Notes: generated from the letters alone by a model not told the origin. A stretch of DNA of 64,000 nt from Otatea glauca (GCA_036346275.1 CM070715.1:70481667-70545666), one strand, 5' to 3'; positions 1 through 12,091 are shown, counted from the first letter of the stretch. Numbers and translations are program-made.

Positions 1-1440
1 CTCACATGAGCTAACTAAGTCCTTAGAAGCAAATTATTCAATTTCTTCATTTCTAATAGAAAGCTTACTACGGTGAACAGTCATAGCATCAATCTCAACT
101 AGCAACTTAGGGCAATTGTCAGAAGAAACGTATGTGTGAGCATGAAAAAAGCTATTATTAACAGGAATAGTCATAGGAGTACTAAGGCTAGCATTTTTAT
201 CCTTAAGGATCTCTACTTCAGAAAGCACACTATCTTGTAGGGTCCTTAGGTTCTTAAGCTCTACAAGCACGGCATCACAGAACACATAATCATTGTCACG
301 GGAAGAAGATCTAAGTGAAGCTATCTTTCGCGACATGTCATCTACCTTCTTCTCTAGCTTCCAACACCTAGCCCTAACTTTAGCATGGAATCTTCCTAGC
401 TTACAGAATGCCTCATTAAGCTCATCATAGAAAGGTACCTCATCTGACTCGTTGTAGAGCTCGGTATCGCTGATGTCGTTCTTGTTGGCCACAAAGCACA
501 TGATGGTGAAATCGTTGCCACCCTTGGTTTTCTCTTACGTATCATCCACTCCATCATCGTTGCTCCATGTCTCGATGTCGAAGAGGGTGATGTCATCGAG
601 TGCGGCGAGGACGCGGTGGAATAGCTTCTTGTTCTTCGCGAATTTGTAAAACTTCTTCTCACTCAAGAGATTACGAGCTGGAGCCTTCTTGTTACAGTTC
701 TTGTCGATGTAGTCATTCTTGGTCACACAATCGTAGTCGTTCTTGCCCTTCTCCAGCTTGGGCTAGTTTGTCCGAATGTAGTTGGGGCCACCACACTCGA
801 AGCAGGTGATCGATCCACCTCTCCTCCTCTCTCTCACCCTCTTGTATGCGTGGGAGAATTTTCTGACTAAGAGGGTGAGCTCATTTTCTGGAAATCTCTT
901 CAGATGGTCATCGCTCCTCTCACAAAGAGCGAGGAGGCAAACACCATAAGAACTCTCAGAAGTGCGATCGGTGACCAAGGCCATTGACTGTGACTTTGTC
1001 TTACGAGAGACGATGTCAATCTCATGAGTCTTGAGTCGGGAATAAATCCCGTCATGAGTTAAGGTCGACAAGTTTGTGGTGTCTTTGATGAAGGTCACCT
1101 TCATCTCCCAAACTCGAAGATCGAGTGCCGTCAGAAAATACTGGGCATTATCCGAGTCAGGATATGTGGTACCAAATGCTCGAAGGTCGCTCAAGATCTT
1201 CGTGAAATGACCAAAGCACTCGTCCAAGGACTGCCCAGTGTGCTGCTCAAACTTGTTGTAGTCATGCTTATACTGATCTTGCCTCACCGTCTTGATTTGG
1301 GTGGTGCCCTCAAGATAAGCATCGAGGGTCACCTAAATCTATTGTGCAGACCGTAAGTAGGAGATCCAGTCATACTCAATGTGGCTAAGCCTCTGTACGA
1401 GGATGCTCCTTACCTTAGCATTTGCCTCAACGTCAGCCAT
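1..1440 (-). pseudogene. Broken gag of a SIRE-type Copia retrotransposon
   Basis: The minus strand reads as a Copia capsid (gag) gene from an ATG at 1440 to beyond position 1. The N-terminus starts MADVEANAKVRS. A UBN2-like capsid region lies at about 1330-860, followed by a zinc knuckle starting CFECGGPNYI at about 800. The family normally has His where this copy has Tyr. A charged helical tail, rich in Lys and Glu and probably coiled coil, follows at about 500-34. The frame has two stops near 1330 and further frame changes near 760 and 530, so it is dead. In this lineage gag forms the virus-like particle and binds element RNA through the knuckle. The pol half would lie left of the window. 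The class is fairly sure; the lineage comes from resemblance to maize Opie/Ji-type gag. Confidence 0.75.
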
Positions 1441-1758
1441 ATTCGTGACCCTATAGGTTCATTTCGGCCCATTAGAACAAATCCAATCCGAACTCTGATA
1501 ACCGATTATAACTGTTCCAAATCCCTTAATTTGTGACCCTATAGGTTCATATAGATTTGGACACGACTCGAAAACATCTTTTCGACCGATAATCGATAGT
1601 GGTCCCTAGCAGTACATATCGACTCCTAAATATTCATAAAGCATCGGACAAACCTACTATAGTGTAATAATGTCATGTTCCCTTTGCCTCACGATATTAG
1701 ATCGAATTCAAGGTGAGAGTCGTGTCATCCTATGACAGCTCGATCCATCCACTCATAC
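1441..1758 (-). other. Untranslated leader or LTR remnant upstream of the Copia gag
   Basis: There is no coding signal. It lies between the gag ATG and the solo LTR, so it is probably the gag leader or LTR edge of the Copia element. The phrase GTGACCCTATAGGTTCAT occurs twice, near 1445 and 1532. The last five bases (1754-1758, CATAC) are the left target-site duplication of the solo LTR that follows. The region probably resumes at 4763 on the far side of that LTR. Confidence 0.4.
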
Positions 1759-4757
1759 TGTAACATTCCAAAAATTTGGATTTTAGAATGTTTGAATTTC
1801 AAAATTCACCATTTGCAATTTCTTTGAATTAATTTCAGCTTAATTTGAATTTTCTATTAATAAAAGGATTTAATTTGGCTAATCTATCCATCAAACATTA
1901 GATTTTCAGTTTTTGCTGGGTTCATTATGCTGCAAGGAATTTTTCTGTATTTTTGGAGATTTTTCTGAATTTATTTGATATTTATTTGAATTTATTTGCT
2001 TTTATTTCAATTCACGGATTTTGTTAATTCGAAAAATGTTTTTTTATTTTGAAATCCTTTGCGGGCGAATCCTTCCCGGCCCGTTTCTTTTCCTTGTTGG
2101 CGCTTCGCGTCGCCGCCCGCCACGCCGCCCACCCACTGCTGCTTTGCTTGCAAGCGCACCGACGCGTGGGCCCCACTGTCGGCCGACCGGGCGCTGTTGT
2201 CTCCGAGCCGGACTCACGCCTGCTTCGCCTGCAATCGCCACCGCGTTTTCGCGCTTCGCGCGCCAGATCCGCTACCGGACTCCTCGGCATCCGCGTCTAT
2301 AAAAGCCGCCGCACCCGTCCCTCTATCTCGTTTCCCGAGATTCGCCGCCTGTGCACCGCCCCGAGCTCGTCTCTTCGCCGCCGTGCCCGTGCATCTCTTC
2401 GCCGCCGTTCGCCGCCTCCGGTGAGCCTCCGCCGTTGTTTTTGGTCTCGCCGAACTCCCCGCGTCGTCCTCTTTATTTTGCCCCTAACCCGGCGCCGCCT
2501 CGTCGCGTTTTCCCCCTCGGCCGTGCCGTCTTCTCCGCCTCCGGCGTGCCCGCGCCGCCGCCGTGCTTGCCCGCGCCATCGCCGCCGCCATCTCCCCTCG
2601 CCGTGTGCGTAGCCGTCCGATCCGCCTCGCCGCCGATGCCGCCGCGTGGGCGGCCCGACGGGCGCGTCGCCGTCTCGCGCCGCGTCGGCTGCCGCCTCGG
2701 CTTCAGCGCCACGCCGCGTCACCCGTCCGCGTGGCAGCCGCGTCAGCCGCCGCGTGTGCCCTAGCCCCGCGTGGCAGCTGCGTCAGCCGCCACGTCAGCC
2801 CTAGCCCGCCGCGTGGTCGCCACCTCAGCGTGGTCCGCCACGTCGGCTTCTCTCCGCCTCGGTGCTCCCGGTTCACCGTGGACCGAGCCACTGACATGTG
2901 GGCCCCACGTGTCAGCGGCTTTTCTTTTTCTTTTTCTGATTTTCCAGAAAACCCGAAATTCCAGCCAATCGCAGTCTGCCACGTGTCAGCCTCTCTGTTT
3001 TTCTGATTTTCTGATCTGGGAATCTTCCAAGAGCCCGTTCTCCTTCGTTCGAGCTCCGATTCCAGTGATTCAAATTTCTAAATTCATCTAAATTCAAGAT
3101 CTATCTTCCAGTACCATTATTTTTAATTTTTGAATTTTATTTGAATTTGTTTTATTTATTTGCCTCGTTTCGCGTGTAGACGACGCAATCGAGATCGATC
3201 GAATCAAGAATCGAGGTAGAACCAAAGAAGAGGCGTGAAGGCAAGTCTTCCTTGAACATATTGATCCCAAATTTTATAAAATGCCTATATTGTTTTAAAT
3301 TATGCATGCTTACTTTATGCAATGTACTTTAAACATAGTTTTAGAATATAGTTAAATACCAGAAATTGTTATACCCTCATTGGTATTGATCATGTCAAAC
3401 CTTTGACACCCTAGATGATATATATACTAGCTATTTTATTTTGTGATATCCAGTAGATTAGCATGGAACGGTAGAATTGCTTAGTCCAGCTTAAGCGTTT
3501 CGGTATTGTGCCAATATGGGAATCATTTCAAATGTTGTTTAAACTTATTTGTGAAAGTGCGGCAATTGGTGTTGCTGCTGTGGTTTAAGTAAAATAAAGT
3601 GGAAATGGTTTAGACCGAGGCGGATGGATGTTTGGCGGGTGCAGAAAGCACGAGACCTTGGTATGTGAATGTTCCGCCCTAGTCAATTAAGGACCGAAGC
3701 GTGTGTTACCATGGACCGAGCACTACCGTACAACCACAAGTCTATATGGGTACGACTGGCTAAATAATTTGTGCGTCTCATTATTAGCTTCGCCAACAGG
3801 TGAGTGCCGATATTGGCAGCGCAAGAGGGGCTTCAGATCTTTGGCGGCTAGAACCCTAACGGTGAAACCTTAGCGCGAGGTTAATAGTGGGGTTGTGCAT
3901 TGTAAAGGCCTTGTCATGATCTCTCTGTCGACACACCAAAGGAAGTGTGTTAAGTGCATGGCAACAAGAGTCGATCATGTCTTGTGGGTAAAGTGTACAC
4001 ACTCTGCAGAATTAAAACTACTTAAGTAGCCGTGCCCACGGTCAAGGGCAAAGTAGGTACGCTTGCACATTGTAGATTTTATGGTTTTGTTTCAAAGGAA
4101 AATAATGGTTTGGGAATCCGAGAGCAGATGGAACTCTCGGGTTATGGTTTGGCGGATGGAGCCAATCAGGTAGATGGAACCTGCTTTAATTGTTATATCA
4201 AATTCAATTACTATGCTATTACATTTTGTTCAAATGATGCTTTTTGAAATTACTATTGGTATTTACAGTTAAACTTTGCTTTATGCTAAAAGAGCCATAT
4301 TATGCCTTCAATTGCTTAGCCTTGCATATAGTTATCATGCATTATGTTTCCAAGACTTGCGAGTACATTCTGTGCCCACCCTTGCAACATCCCCAACTTT
4401 CCACAGAAGAGTTCGCAGAAGCGGAAGGTGACTACGATTTCTACGCTTGTGGTTATGATGAAGGCGATCCGAATGCTAGGACGCGAACCCCACCGATTGC
4501 TGTTGGGCAAATGGATGGGCTTACTTACTTACTTTGCTGCTGTTATTTCGTTTCCGCTGTTTCTTATTGAACTCAAGCTATGATGCTTCTTATTTGTAAT
4601 AATTGGCCATAAGGCTAATATTCTTTTGCTTAATTAATATTATTTGATTCGTGATATGGATGTGTTGTCATCACTGTTTTCACTGTGTGTGCTAGCTTTT
4701 CCTGGACTAGCACAGGTTATACACAGAGGGTTCGGATTTGGAAATCCGGTCCCGACA
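1759..4757 (+). mobile_element. Solo LTR of a chromovirus-type Ty3/Gypsy element (copy A)
   Basis: The unit begins TGTAACATTCC and ends GGTCCCGACA, and is flanked by a perfect 5-bp duplication CATAC (1754-1758 and 4758-4762). No internal retroviral region is attached, so it is a solo LTR left by recombination between two LTRs. It is 2999 bp long. A TATA box lies at 2297. A GC-rich stretch at about 2080-2900 produces many false open frames on both strands. The 3' third (3900-4757) matches, in inverse orientation, the LTR at 5049-8343 that is attached to a chromodomain integrase, and this assigns the family. The reading frames at 2000-3100 and 4030-4570 have no recognisable protein and I regard them as non-coding. 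Confidence 0.85.
2297..2305 (+). promoter_or_regulatory. TATA box of solo LTR A
   Basis: CTATAAAAG lies about 540 bp into the LTR, directly before a GC-rich presumed 5' leader. Equivalent boxes sit in the related LTR pieces at 33131, 41853 and 46052, which supports it as the LTR promoter core. Confidence 0.6.
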
Positions 4758-4762
4758 CATAC

Positions 4763-5048
4763 CGTAGTAGATTAATTTATCTAGAATAACTCTCAATCAC
4801 ATTCAGCATGGCTATGCACTTCCTTAATCCATCTACATCGAGGGCCCACAGATATCTCTCTATTATGTAGGAGGGGAAAATTCCATCTTGATCATTCATA
4901 TACCTCAACATATTTCATGGTAACCCGAAAACTACCATTATAACTACCTGGTTAAAGAGTAGAGTTTGGTAGCCTCTAAGTAAATCATTACACATCTAAA
5001 AATCCAATGACGATCTCAAGTCTAAGGATCGTACATACACTATGTATG
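4763..5048. other. Spacer between two inverted LTRs
   Basis: About 290 bp with no coding signal. It is probably the continuation of the Copia leader or LTR region interrupted by solo LTR A. It separates two LTRs of the same family that lie in opposite orientation. Confidence 0.35.
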
Positions 5049-8000
5049 TGTTAGGACTCGAATATGCAAATCTTGACCCTCTGTGTATATCGTACAGGTC
5101 CAGGATCACGCTAGTGTACACACGCTGAACGTAGGTGAATATGACAATCATACACGGCTGAAACATAACAAAAGACTTCATATATTGAGTAAGATATAGT
5201 TGAACGACCTAAGGGTCAGCTTTACACTTATTAGGCCTTGATGGCTCTGAATCAAAGTAAATAAACAGCAGCAGAATGAAGAACATCGGTGAATCCAATC
5301 AACATGCCACAAGCATCTGACAAGGTTCGACTCCTAGATAATCGCCTCCTCGTGGAACTCCATCTCTTTCGAAGGTGTAAACTTCTCCTCACATGGTGAT
5401 TTAGTTGTTGGCAAGGGTGAGTACTTAAAGCACTCAACAAGATGTGCACAGAATGCAAGTCTATCATACTATATGTATGGCTTATTCTAAAGGAACGGTT
5501 ATCATGGTTAATTTGCAATAAAACAACATTTATGAAGGAATAGCATAGATAGATTGTAAAGACAGTAAAAAAATAATATCAAAAATAAATATCTTAGTTA
5601 TTTCCCAAATGAACCAACTCACAACCTTAAATCATTTTCCATACCTCCCTAGGCATACAGCCTCCATTCCCAATTCATTTTAATAAAAACTAACCCTTGA
5701 TTCTAATCACCGGGTAATGCTCAATACTGCGAGCACAACTATTTGAATAGGTTTGACACTCTGCAGAGGTTATACACTCTACCCACACGACATAATCGTC
5801 TCTTGTTGTCATGCAATTAACACACTTCCTTTGGTGTGTCGGCAGAGAGATCATGACAAAGCCTTTACAGAGCTCTGTCTTAACCCAGTTCTACTCGCTA
5901 AGGTTTCAACAATGACGGGATTGGTTATCACACTCAGGGCCCCCTCTCTTGTACCATGTGAGTTTACCCATATAATCGGGACTCACACCACCACAAGTAG
6001 TACCAAGGCTAAGACATCACAAATTAATCAGCTAAGTACATCCCATACTGGAAATGTGGTTGTATGAATGACTTAGTTTAAATGCTTGCAAGGTTAAGTC
6101 CTTAATTGACCAAGGCAAGACTAACAAAAAATTCATCATAACCATAAACCATCAAGTACAAATAAAAACAATACGACCGCCCAAATGCCACATGGTCCAC
6201 CACAATTCTTGCGACTTACCTCAGTCCAAATCATTTTAGCACCCTAGTTGTTTTACCATGCACCATGTGCCATCAACAACATTGTGTCACAACACCTGAC
6301 ACACAAGTTAATAAACATGTTCCATAACTCATTAAGCAAGATTAACCTTTTCACATAAAATGATAACTCGTAGCATGGCTAAGCATACTACTTGCGTTCT
6401 AATTAACCCACATTGGCAATTAATAGCTACCAACTAATGTTAAACCAATCTAGGGTGATCAATGAGATATAACATACGAAATGGCAAGGTAGATATAACT
6501 CAATTTGGATGAGTAACTAATACCAAAATAATTGAAACAAGTATTACTTGAATTAGCATGTATTATGTAAAACAATATAATGTTTTAAACCATGGGTTCA
6601 ACATGATCAAAGCACAACTTACCTTCAAAGAGCTTTAGATCCTGCTCTAGACCTTGTTCTTGGCTTGACTTCTCACTCACGAATACCTCGGGCACTTCAA
6701 CGTCTACACGAAACAAGTGATAAAGAAATAAATACCAAAAATAGAGAGGAAAAACAACTCCAAAAATTAAATGAAATTCACTATTAAATAGAGATCAATT
6801 TTAAATTTTTTGGAAATTGGAATCACCTCAATCAGAGTTCGTATGAGGGAGAACGAGCTAAACAAAATTTGAAATAAAAGAAAAAGGCTAAAAAATATAA
6901 AACCGAATTGTCAGAATTATTTTTGCACTGTAAAATAGCGTTTATGACGTCAGCATCGAATAAGATTTCGGCCAAAATATTTTTTTAAGAAAAATCATAT
7001 TTATGATGTAAGCTGACGTTCTCGACAAGTGGCAACAGCACAGAGTGACACGTGTCACGGGCGTATAGACTCGGCTCACAGCACAGTGCACGCGTACGAT
7101 GGACATGGTCCACAGTACTTCGGACGAAGGCACTGACATAAGCGCTGACATCATCACACCCGCGCGGCTTACTACGTAGACGACAGTGATGGAAGCGCAC
7201 GGTTAGCGGCGGAAGCACCACGTGGCAAACACGAGCAGTAGCTACGTGGCCAAATCCCGACCCTTGAATTCAGATCCGATGGAGGCGGCGAGGAGATGAC
7301 ACATTTGGCTCGGTACGTGCCACGTGCCACGATCTAACCCGCCCAATCCAAACCCGATGGCCATAGTCGAGCGAAGGGGGTGAACGAGTGACATCTTGGT
7401 CGTTCGCGCAGTGATCCAACGGCTAAGGCGAGGCAGGTTAGCAGTGACATCTTGCGCGGCGGGCATGACCGAACAAGAGGAAGAAGAAGGGCATTACGGC
7501 GGAATCACATCGGTTTTGACCTGACTCCGCGTGGATCTACAAGCCCTCGTCGTGATGGACTCAACGGCAGCAGCGACAACGACAGAGACTCACTGTAGTC
7601 GGCAGACGACGAGGAAGAAGACAGGACGGCTTTGCGCACTCCTACGAGCAAGAACTTCGTGATGCAAGCTTCTCAATTGGCAATTCCTAGGGCAAAACAC
7701 GCGCAAGCAAACGGTGATTCTCGAGTGTGGGTCGTTGGGTATCAATAGCACCTCGACGGCCGTGTCGGGCGCGAAATCCGTGGCTCAAAATGTGGCGGTG
7801 GCAGAGTTCTCTTGTGATACGGCGGTGGTGACACGGCCAAATCTTGACGGTCCACGCGACACCCAATCAATGATCCAAGCATGAGAACAACACGACAGCA
7901 GATCAGCCGTTTGATCAAGATCAAACGGTCCGTGCGCTAGGGTTTCACGGTATATGGGCCATGTGGGCAGGCGCAGAAGATCGGTAGGGCTGGTGGCGCG

Positions 8001-8343
8001 AGAAAAATGGGCTAGCCTACTGGTCCGCGGCCCAACACTGCTTAAACCTATTTAAAAAGCTTTTCCCAATAAAATAAATGCCAGAAATTCCAATTGGCCA
8101 ACTAAAATAGTAAAAATACAAAACAATTTCCAGAAAAATTCTAGAAAATATTTTAGGGCATTTGGAATTCAAATAAAGTATTTCCAGCAAAAGTTTATTT
8201 AAAATTTCCTAACTTTTTAAATAACTTTAGAAAAAAGGCCATAAATCAATAAATGCAATTTAAATCAAATAAATTCCAGAAAATTCATAAAAAGGCAAAA
8301 TGCATATTAAATTAATAAAATGCAAAAAAATTGGGATGTTACA
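5049..8343 (-). mobile_element. 3' LTR of a minus-strand chromovirus (copy B)
   Basis: On the minus strand it starts TGTAACATCCC at 8343, directly after a purine-rich tract, and ends near 5049 (plus strand TGTTAGGACTCG). It is 3295 bp long and is attached to integrase and chromodomain coding sequence at 8390-9912, so it is the 3' LTR of that element. The segment at 5049-5800 is homologous to the end of solo LTR A and to the broken LTR at 46329-46913 plus 51404-51534. Reading frames inside it, for example around 6940-7470, show no protein family. Confidence 0.8.
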
Positions 8344-8355
8344 CACCTCCCTCAT
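8344..8355 (-). other. Polypurine tract of the chromovirus
   Basis: On the minus strand, GAGGGAGGTG directly precedes the TGTAAC start of the LTR. This is the expected priming site for plus-strand DNA synthesis in an LTR retrotransposon, and it fixes the LTR boundary at 8343. Confidence 0.7.
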
Positions 8356-8389
8356 AACAAAATCTCGACCGCGAGATTCAGGACTGACT

Positions 8390-9912
8390 AAGGAATAGGT
8401 CAGGAAATTCTAACTTCAGATCCTCTTCACGCTCCCAAGTAACTTCGCTTTCTGAATGATTGCTCCACTACACTCTGCGGAACCACACTAACTTATTTCT
8501 GGTCCTGCGATCAGCTACATCCAAAATCTTGATTGGCTGCTCTTTGTAAGTCAAATTTTTTTGCAGGTCGATTGACTCCAATGGTGTCTGCTCTGCTGGC
8601 ACTCAAAGACACTTCTTCAACTGGGACACGTGGAACACATCATGCACTCCTACTAATGACTGCGACAACTCTAACTGGTAAGCAACCTCTCCTCTGCGAC
8701 TCAAGATTTTAAATGGACCAACATATCTTGGTAAAAGCTTCCCTTTGGCATGAAACCATTTTACTCCTTTGAGGGGGGTTACTCTAAGGTACATAAAATC
8801 ATCGGGCTCGAAGCTTAACTCACGATGACGATTATCAGCATAGCTCTTCTGCCTTGACTAAGCAATCTTTAGTCTCTCTCTGATCATAGCAATCTGTTCT
8901 TCGGCTTCATTCAGAATATCTAGTCCAAAAACTAAACACTCTCCTGTCTCATTCCAATTTAATGAGGTTCGATAAGATCGACCATACAAAGTTTCAAATG
9001 GCGACATTTGTAAACTTATCTGATAACTGTTATTGTAACTGAACTCAACATATGTTAAGCATTTATCCCATGAAGCAGCATAAGCTAGAGCATAAGCACT
9101 TAACATATCTTCTAAAATTTGATTGACTCTCTCGGTCTGATCATTTGTCTGCAGATGATAAGTTGTACTGAAATTCAGATGAGTTCCCACTGCTTCATGC
9201 AGTTTATTCCAAAATCTTGAGGTAAATTAGGTACCTTTGTCTGACACTATCTTCGTTGACACTCCATGCAAACACACAATTCTTGACATATATAACTCGG
9301 CCAAACCATCTCCTGCATAGGTGGTCTTCACTGGTATAAAATGAACGACTTTGGTCAGTCGATCAACTATGACCCATATTAAATCATATCTATTCTGAGT
9401 TCTTGGTGAACCAGTAATAAAATCCACACCGATCTACTCCTACTTCCATTCAGGTACTTTTAATGGCTGTAACAATCCGGCTGGCCTCTGATGCATTGCC
9501 TTCACTCTTTGGTATATATCACACAAAGCGACATGCTCAGCAACTTCTCGTTTCATATTAGGCCACCAAAATCTTTCTTTCAGATCCTAATACATTTTGG
9601 CACTTTCTGGGTGAATTATGTACTTGGAATCATGAGCTTGCTCAAGGATCAACTACTTTAGCTTCTTATTTGGTACACAAATTCGACTTTTTATCCATAG
9701 GGTATCTTGATCATCCAGCGTGAAATTCTTAGCTTTGCCTTCATCCATCTTGGACTTGATTCCATTTAATTTAGCATCATCTTTCTGACCTTCCCTGATT
9801 TGTTCTTCCAACGATGGCTTTACCTCTAAGGTAGCTAGAAATCCTTCAGGTACCACTTCTGATTTCAACTTTTGAAATTCCTTACATAATTCAGACTGAC
9901 TTTCCCGAATTA
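8390..9912 (-). pseudogene. Chromovirus pol remnant: integrase plus chromodomain
   Basis: Read from 9912 downward. First comes an RNase H to integrase linker (ending CVPNKKLK near 9653). A HHCC zinc-binding region follows near 9630-9500, in which the last Cys is Tyr (CDIYQRV). Then comes the integrase core with VDFITGSP, SDKGT and QTERVNQ carrying the D, D and E positions, a GPFKIL-type C-terminal domain at 8794-8603, and a chromodomain at about 8550-8400 (WFRRV, WSNH, TWEREE). Chromodomain integrases steer insertion to heterochromatin; the arrangement points to the Tekay/Del clade. Stops include TAA at 9227-9229, straight after the SDKGT motif, and TAG at 8468-8470 inside the chromodomain. 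Reverse transcriptase, protease and gag are missing because the element ends abruptly at 9912. Confidence 0.85.
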
Positions 9913-10419
9913 ACATGAAGATAATGATGCTTGTGTTGCACAAATGTAAATGGGTTATGTTCAAAACAATATCACGAAACATATTACCCCTAAATTTTTC
10001 TATCCTCATGAACTCTAGAATAATGATGAGATAAAGATTTTGCAAGCTAAGTCTTGTGAAAATCTAGCAGATTTGTTTACTAAGTCTTTGCCAACATCTA
10101 ATTTTCAAATATATGTGTGTGGAATTGGAATGAGACGACTTAAAGATATGTAGAGTTCAAGGGGAGTAAATCCTTGAACTATGACCCTTAGCATGATCCT
10201 GAAGATATTACTTTAAATCCAGAAGATTATAAAGTTGCACTCTTTTTTTCTTGGTGAGTTTTCCTGAAATTTTCTCACATGAAGGTTTTTAATGAGGTAA
10301 CTAGTGTAACACGTTATGCGAGTGCAATGTACTCTTTTCTCCATCTCTTTTTCCTATTGGGATTTTGAGAGAAGTTTTTGATGAAACATATGCATTGAAC
10401 AGTATTCGTCTAAGGGGAG
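9913..10419 (+). pseudogene. Copia RNase H C-terminus and 3' untranslated region
   Basis: The plus strand at 9914-10153 reads as the end of a Copia RNase H domain. HITPKFFYPHEL, ENLADLFTKSLPTS and GIGMRRLKDM are typical of the maize Opie/Ji-like or SIRE group, followed by a TAG at 10151. Two in-frame stops lie in the first half. The 3' untranslated stretch ends in the purine run AAGGGGAG at 10412-10419, the polypurine tract of this element. Everything 5' of RNase H is missing; at 9912/9913 the sequence switches to the oppositely oriented chromovirus. Confidence 0.8.
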
Positions 10420-10640
10420 TGTTGAGATATGGATGAATTTTGAGTCTAGCTATCCAAATATAGTTGGATTCTATCTCTATATGAGTGAATCTTAATTTAT
10501 CTCTTGCTGCCTTTTACTGTAAATACGACACTTCCTATTTACAAGAGAATCAATCTAATAAAAAGAGAATGTTTTGCCTCCATATATCGTGTGCGCTCTA
10601 GTGATTGTTCTTTCTATTAGATTATTAGATTGGTGCATTG
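10420..10640 (+). mobile_element. 3' LTR (start) of the truncated Copia element
   Basis: TGTTGAGATATGG follows directly on the polypurine tract, as expected for the LTR start. No matching CA end or target-site duplication could be picked out, so the right boundary is approximate. Confidence 0.5.
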
Positions 10641-11300
10641 TGATTGATCTGTCGCGGAGAAAGAGCGAGGGGAAAAAACTCGCCGTGTACATACGATCGA
10701 CTATCCAGAAGAGTCATCCAAGCTCGCCCCTGCGCCGACTGCCATTTGACTCTGCTTTCATTAAATCAGCCAGCCTCCGTTTGGTGTCGTTGAGACCAGG
10801 GTTCGAATTAAAAAAGAAATAAAAAAATTTAAAAATTTTAAAAAAATTATGCGAGGTAAACAGATGGAAAATCGGTGATAATTGGCTACAAAAAAAATTT
10901 AACTAGCCCACTGATTTTCAATGGCTTCTAATTTTTTTTCAAAAAATTTGATTTTGAAACTCTACGATTTTCGACCGATTTTTGGCTAGATATTTTTTAT
11001 TTTTGAATTTCGAATGATTTTCTTCAAAACGATTTTTTGAACCTGGTTGAGATGCACGCTCTATGTAACGAGTTTTTTTTTTCCGTTATCAACGATTTTC
11101 AACAACATATTTTTGTACAACATAAAACTATCCATGCAGCAGTACACGAAGCATCCGCGACATATAACATAGACTTCAAGACGCAACAAAAGAGCATTTT
11201 ATTCTTGTACGAGTTCCGCCGGACTGAATAGGATCCGCGCGTATGCATCCATGTCCGGTGTACATCACGTGTACACCATTGTAAAACCATTTGTTTTTTA
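10641..11300. other. Intergenic sequence downstream of the thaumatin-like gene
   Basis: It is AT-rich with homopolymer runs. The stretch GACCAGGGTTCGAAT near 10796 resembles a tRNA B box, as in a SINE, but there is no A box at the right distance, so I make no call. No gene is visible. Confidence 0.3.
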
Positions 11301-11306
11301 TTTATT
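11301..11306 (-). promoter_or_regulatory. Candidate poly(A) signal of the thaumatin-like gene
   Basis: AATAAA on the minus strand, about 95 bases after the stop codon at 11399, in a typical position for plant 3' end formation. Confidence 0.5.
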
Positions 11307-11398
11307 AAGATAAGTTCAGACAAACTTATGCTTATCTGTATGCCATATAGGCACGCAAACAGAGTTTGACCAAACCGATGGAGCACTGCGTCGGTGGC

Positions 11399-12091
11399 TC
11401 ATGGGCAGAAGACGATCTGGTAGTTGGTGCCGGCCGGGCAAGTGAAGGTGGTGTTGCGGTCGTCCTTGGGGTAGGTTATCACGTCCGGGCACAGCTTCTT
11501 GAAGAACATCGAGTAGTCGGTCGGCCCGCAGTTGTTCGCCGCCGTGCCGGTGCAGCAGTACTTGTCCTGCTGGAACGTCTTGCACGGGTTGTTGCACCCT
11601 GCCTTCGCGCGCAGCACGAAGGGGCACTTCAGCGTGATCTCCGCTGGGCACCGCGGCCCGCCCCTGGGGCACCCGGCGCCGCCGCCGGCCGGCAGGATGG
11701 CCATGGGCACGTTGAAGCCGTCGAGGAGGGAGATGTCGAAGTAGTCCAGGTTGTGCTTGTCGAGCGAAAACTCGGCCAGCGTGGTGGGCGGCGCCCCGAG
11801 GCTCTTGCAGTGCAGCACGCCGCCGCAGTCGCCCGTCTGGCACTGCCCGAGTTTGCCGTTGGACTCGAAGCCGCAGCCAGTGCGCCCCCACACGCGCCCG
11901 CCCCTGGTGCCGGCCGGCACGCGGATGGTCCACGTCTCCCCCGTCTCGAGCTTCCTGCCCCCGCTGGGCGGCACGGCCGCCGGCCACACGGTGTACCCGC
12001 ACTTGTTGGTGATAGTGATGGTCGCCGCGTCGGCGGCAGCGACGAGGAGGATGAGGAGAGGGAAGATGGAAGAAGTGGAGGGGGAAGCCAT
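11399..12091 (-). CDS. Thaumatin-like protein (PR-5 / osmotin-type), secreted
   Basis: An intact, intronless 230-residue protein. Residues 1-22 form a signal peptide (hydrophobic FPLLILLVAAADA, cleavage likely before ATITI), so the protein enters the secretory pathway; no extra C-terminal vacuolar tail follows FCP. The thaumatin signature is at residues 79-95 (GQCQTGDCGG). All 16 conserved cysteines are present, enough for the usual eight disulfides. The acidic-cleft residues of the family can be matched to an Arg at 66 or 70, Glu107, Asp119, Asp124 and an Asp in LCPD. Family members bind or cut beta-glucans and permeabilise fungal membranes, and are induced by pathogens or osmotic stress. 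The sequence is very GC-rich compared with its AT-rich surroundings, typical of grass PR-5 genes. It is the only clearly intact host gene. The ATG is preceded by a TATA box about 90 bases upstream, supporting this start. Confidence 0.96.
   Translation of the reverse strand: MASPSTSSIFPLLILLVAAADAATITITNKCGYTVWPAAVPPSGGRKLETGETWTIRVPAGTRGGRVWGRTGCGFESNGKLGQCQTGDCGGVLHCKSLGAPPTTLAEFSLDKHNLDYFDISLLDGFNVPMAILPAGGGAGCPRGGPRCPAEITLKCPFVLRAKAGCNNPCKTFQQDKYCCTGTAANNCGPTDYSMFFKKLCPDVITYPKDDRNTTFTCPAGTNYQIVFCP

Noticed and set aside
2021..3091. Several overlapping frames of 90-190 codons on both strands
   Set aside because: They lie in the GC-rich leader of solo LTR A, have Arg/Pro/Ala-rich composition in all frames and no domain; GC-rich DNA simply lacks stops.
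9653..10045. A single 130-codon minus-strand protein
   Set aside because: It is a chimera: the first part is antisense of Copia RNase H and the second part is chromovirus pol; the frame crosses an element junction by chance.
10790..10815. tRNA-like B box suggesting a SINE
   Set aside because: No A box at the correct spacing, no defined end and no target-site duplication.
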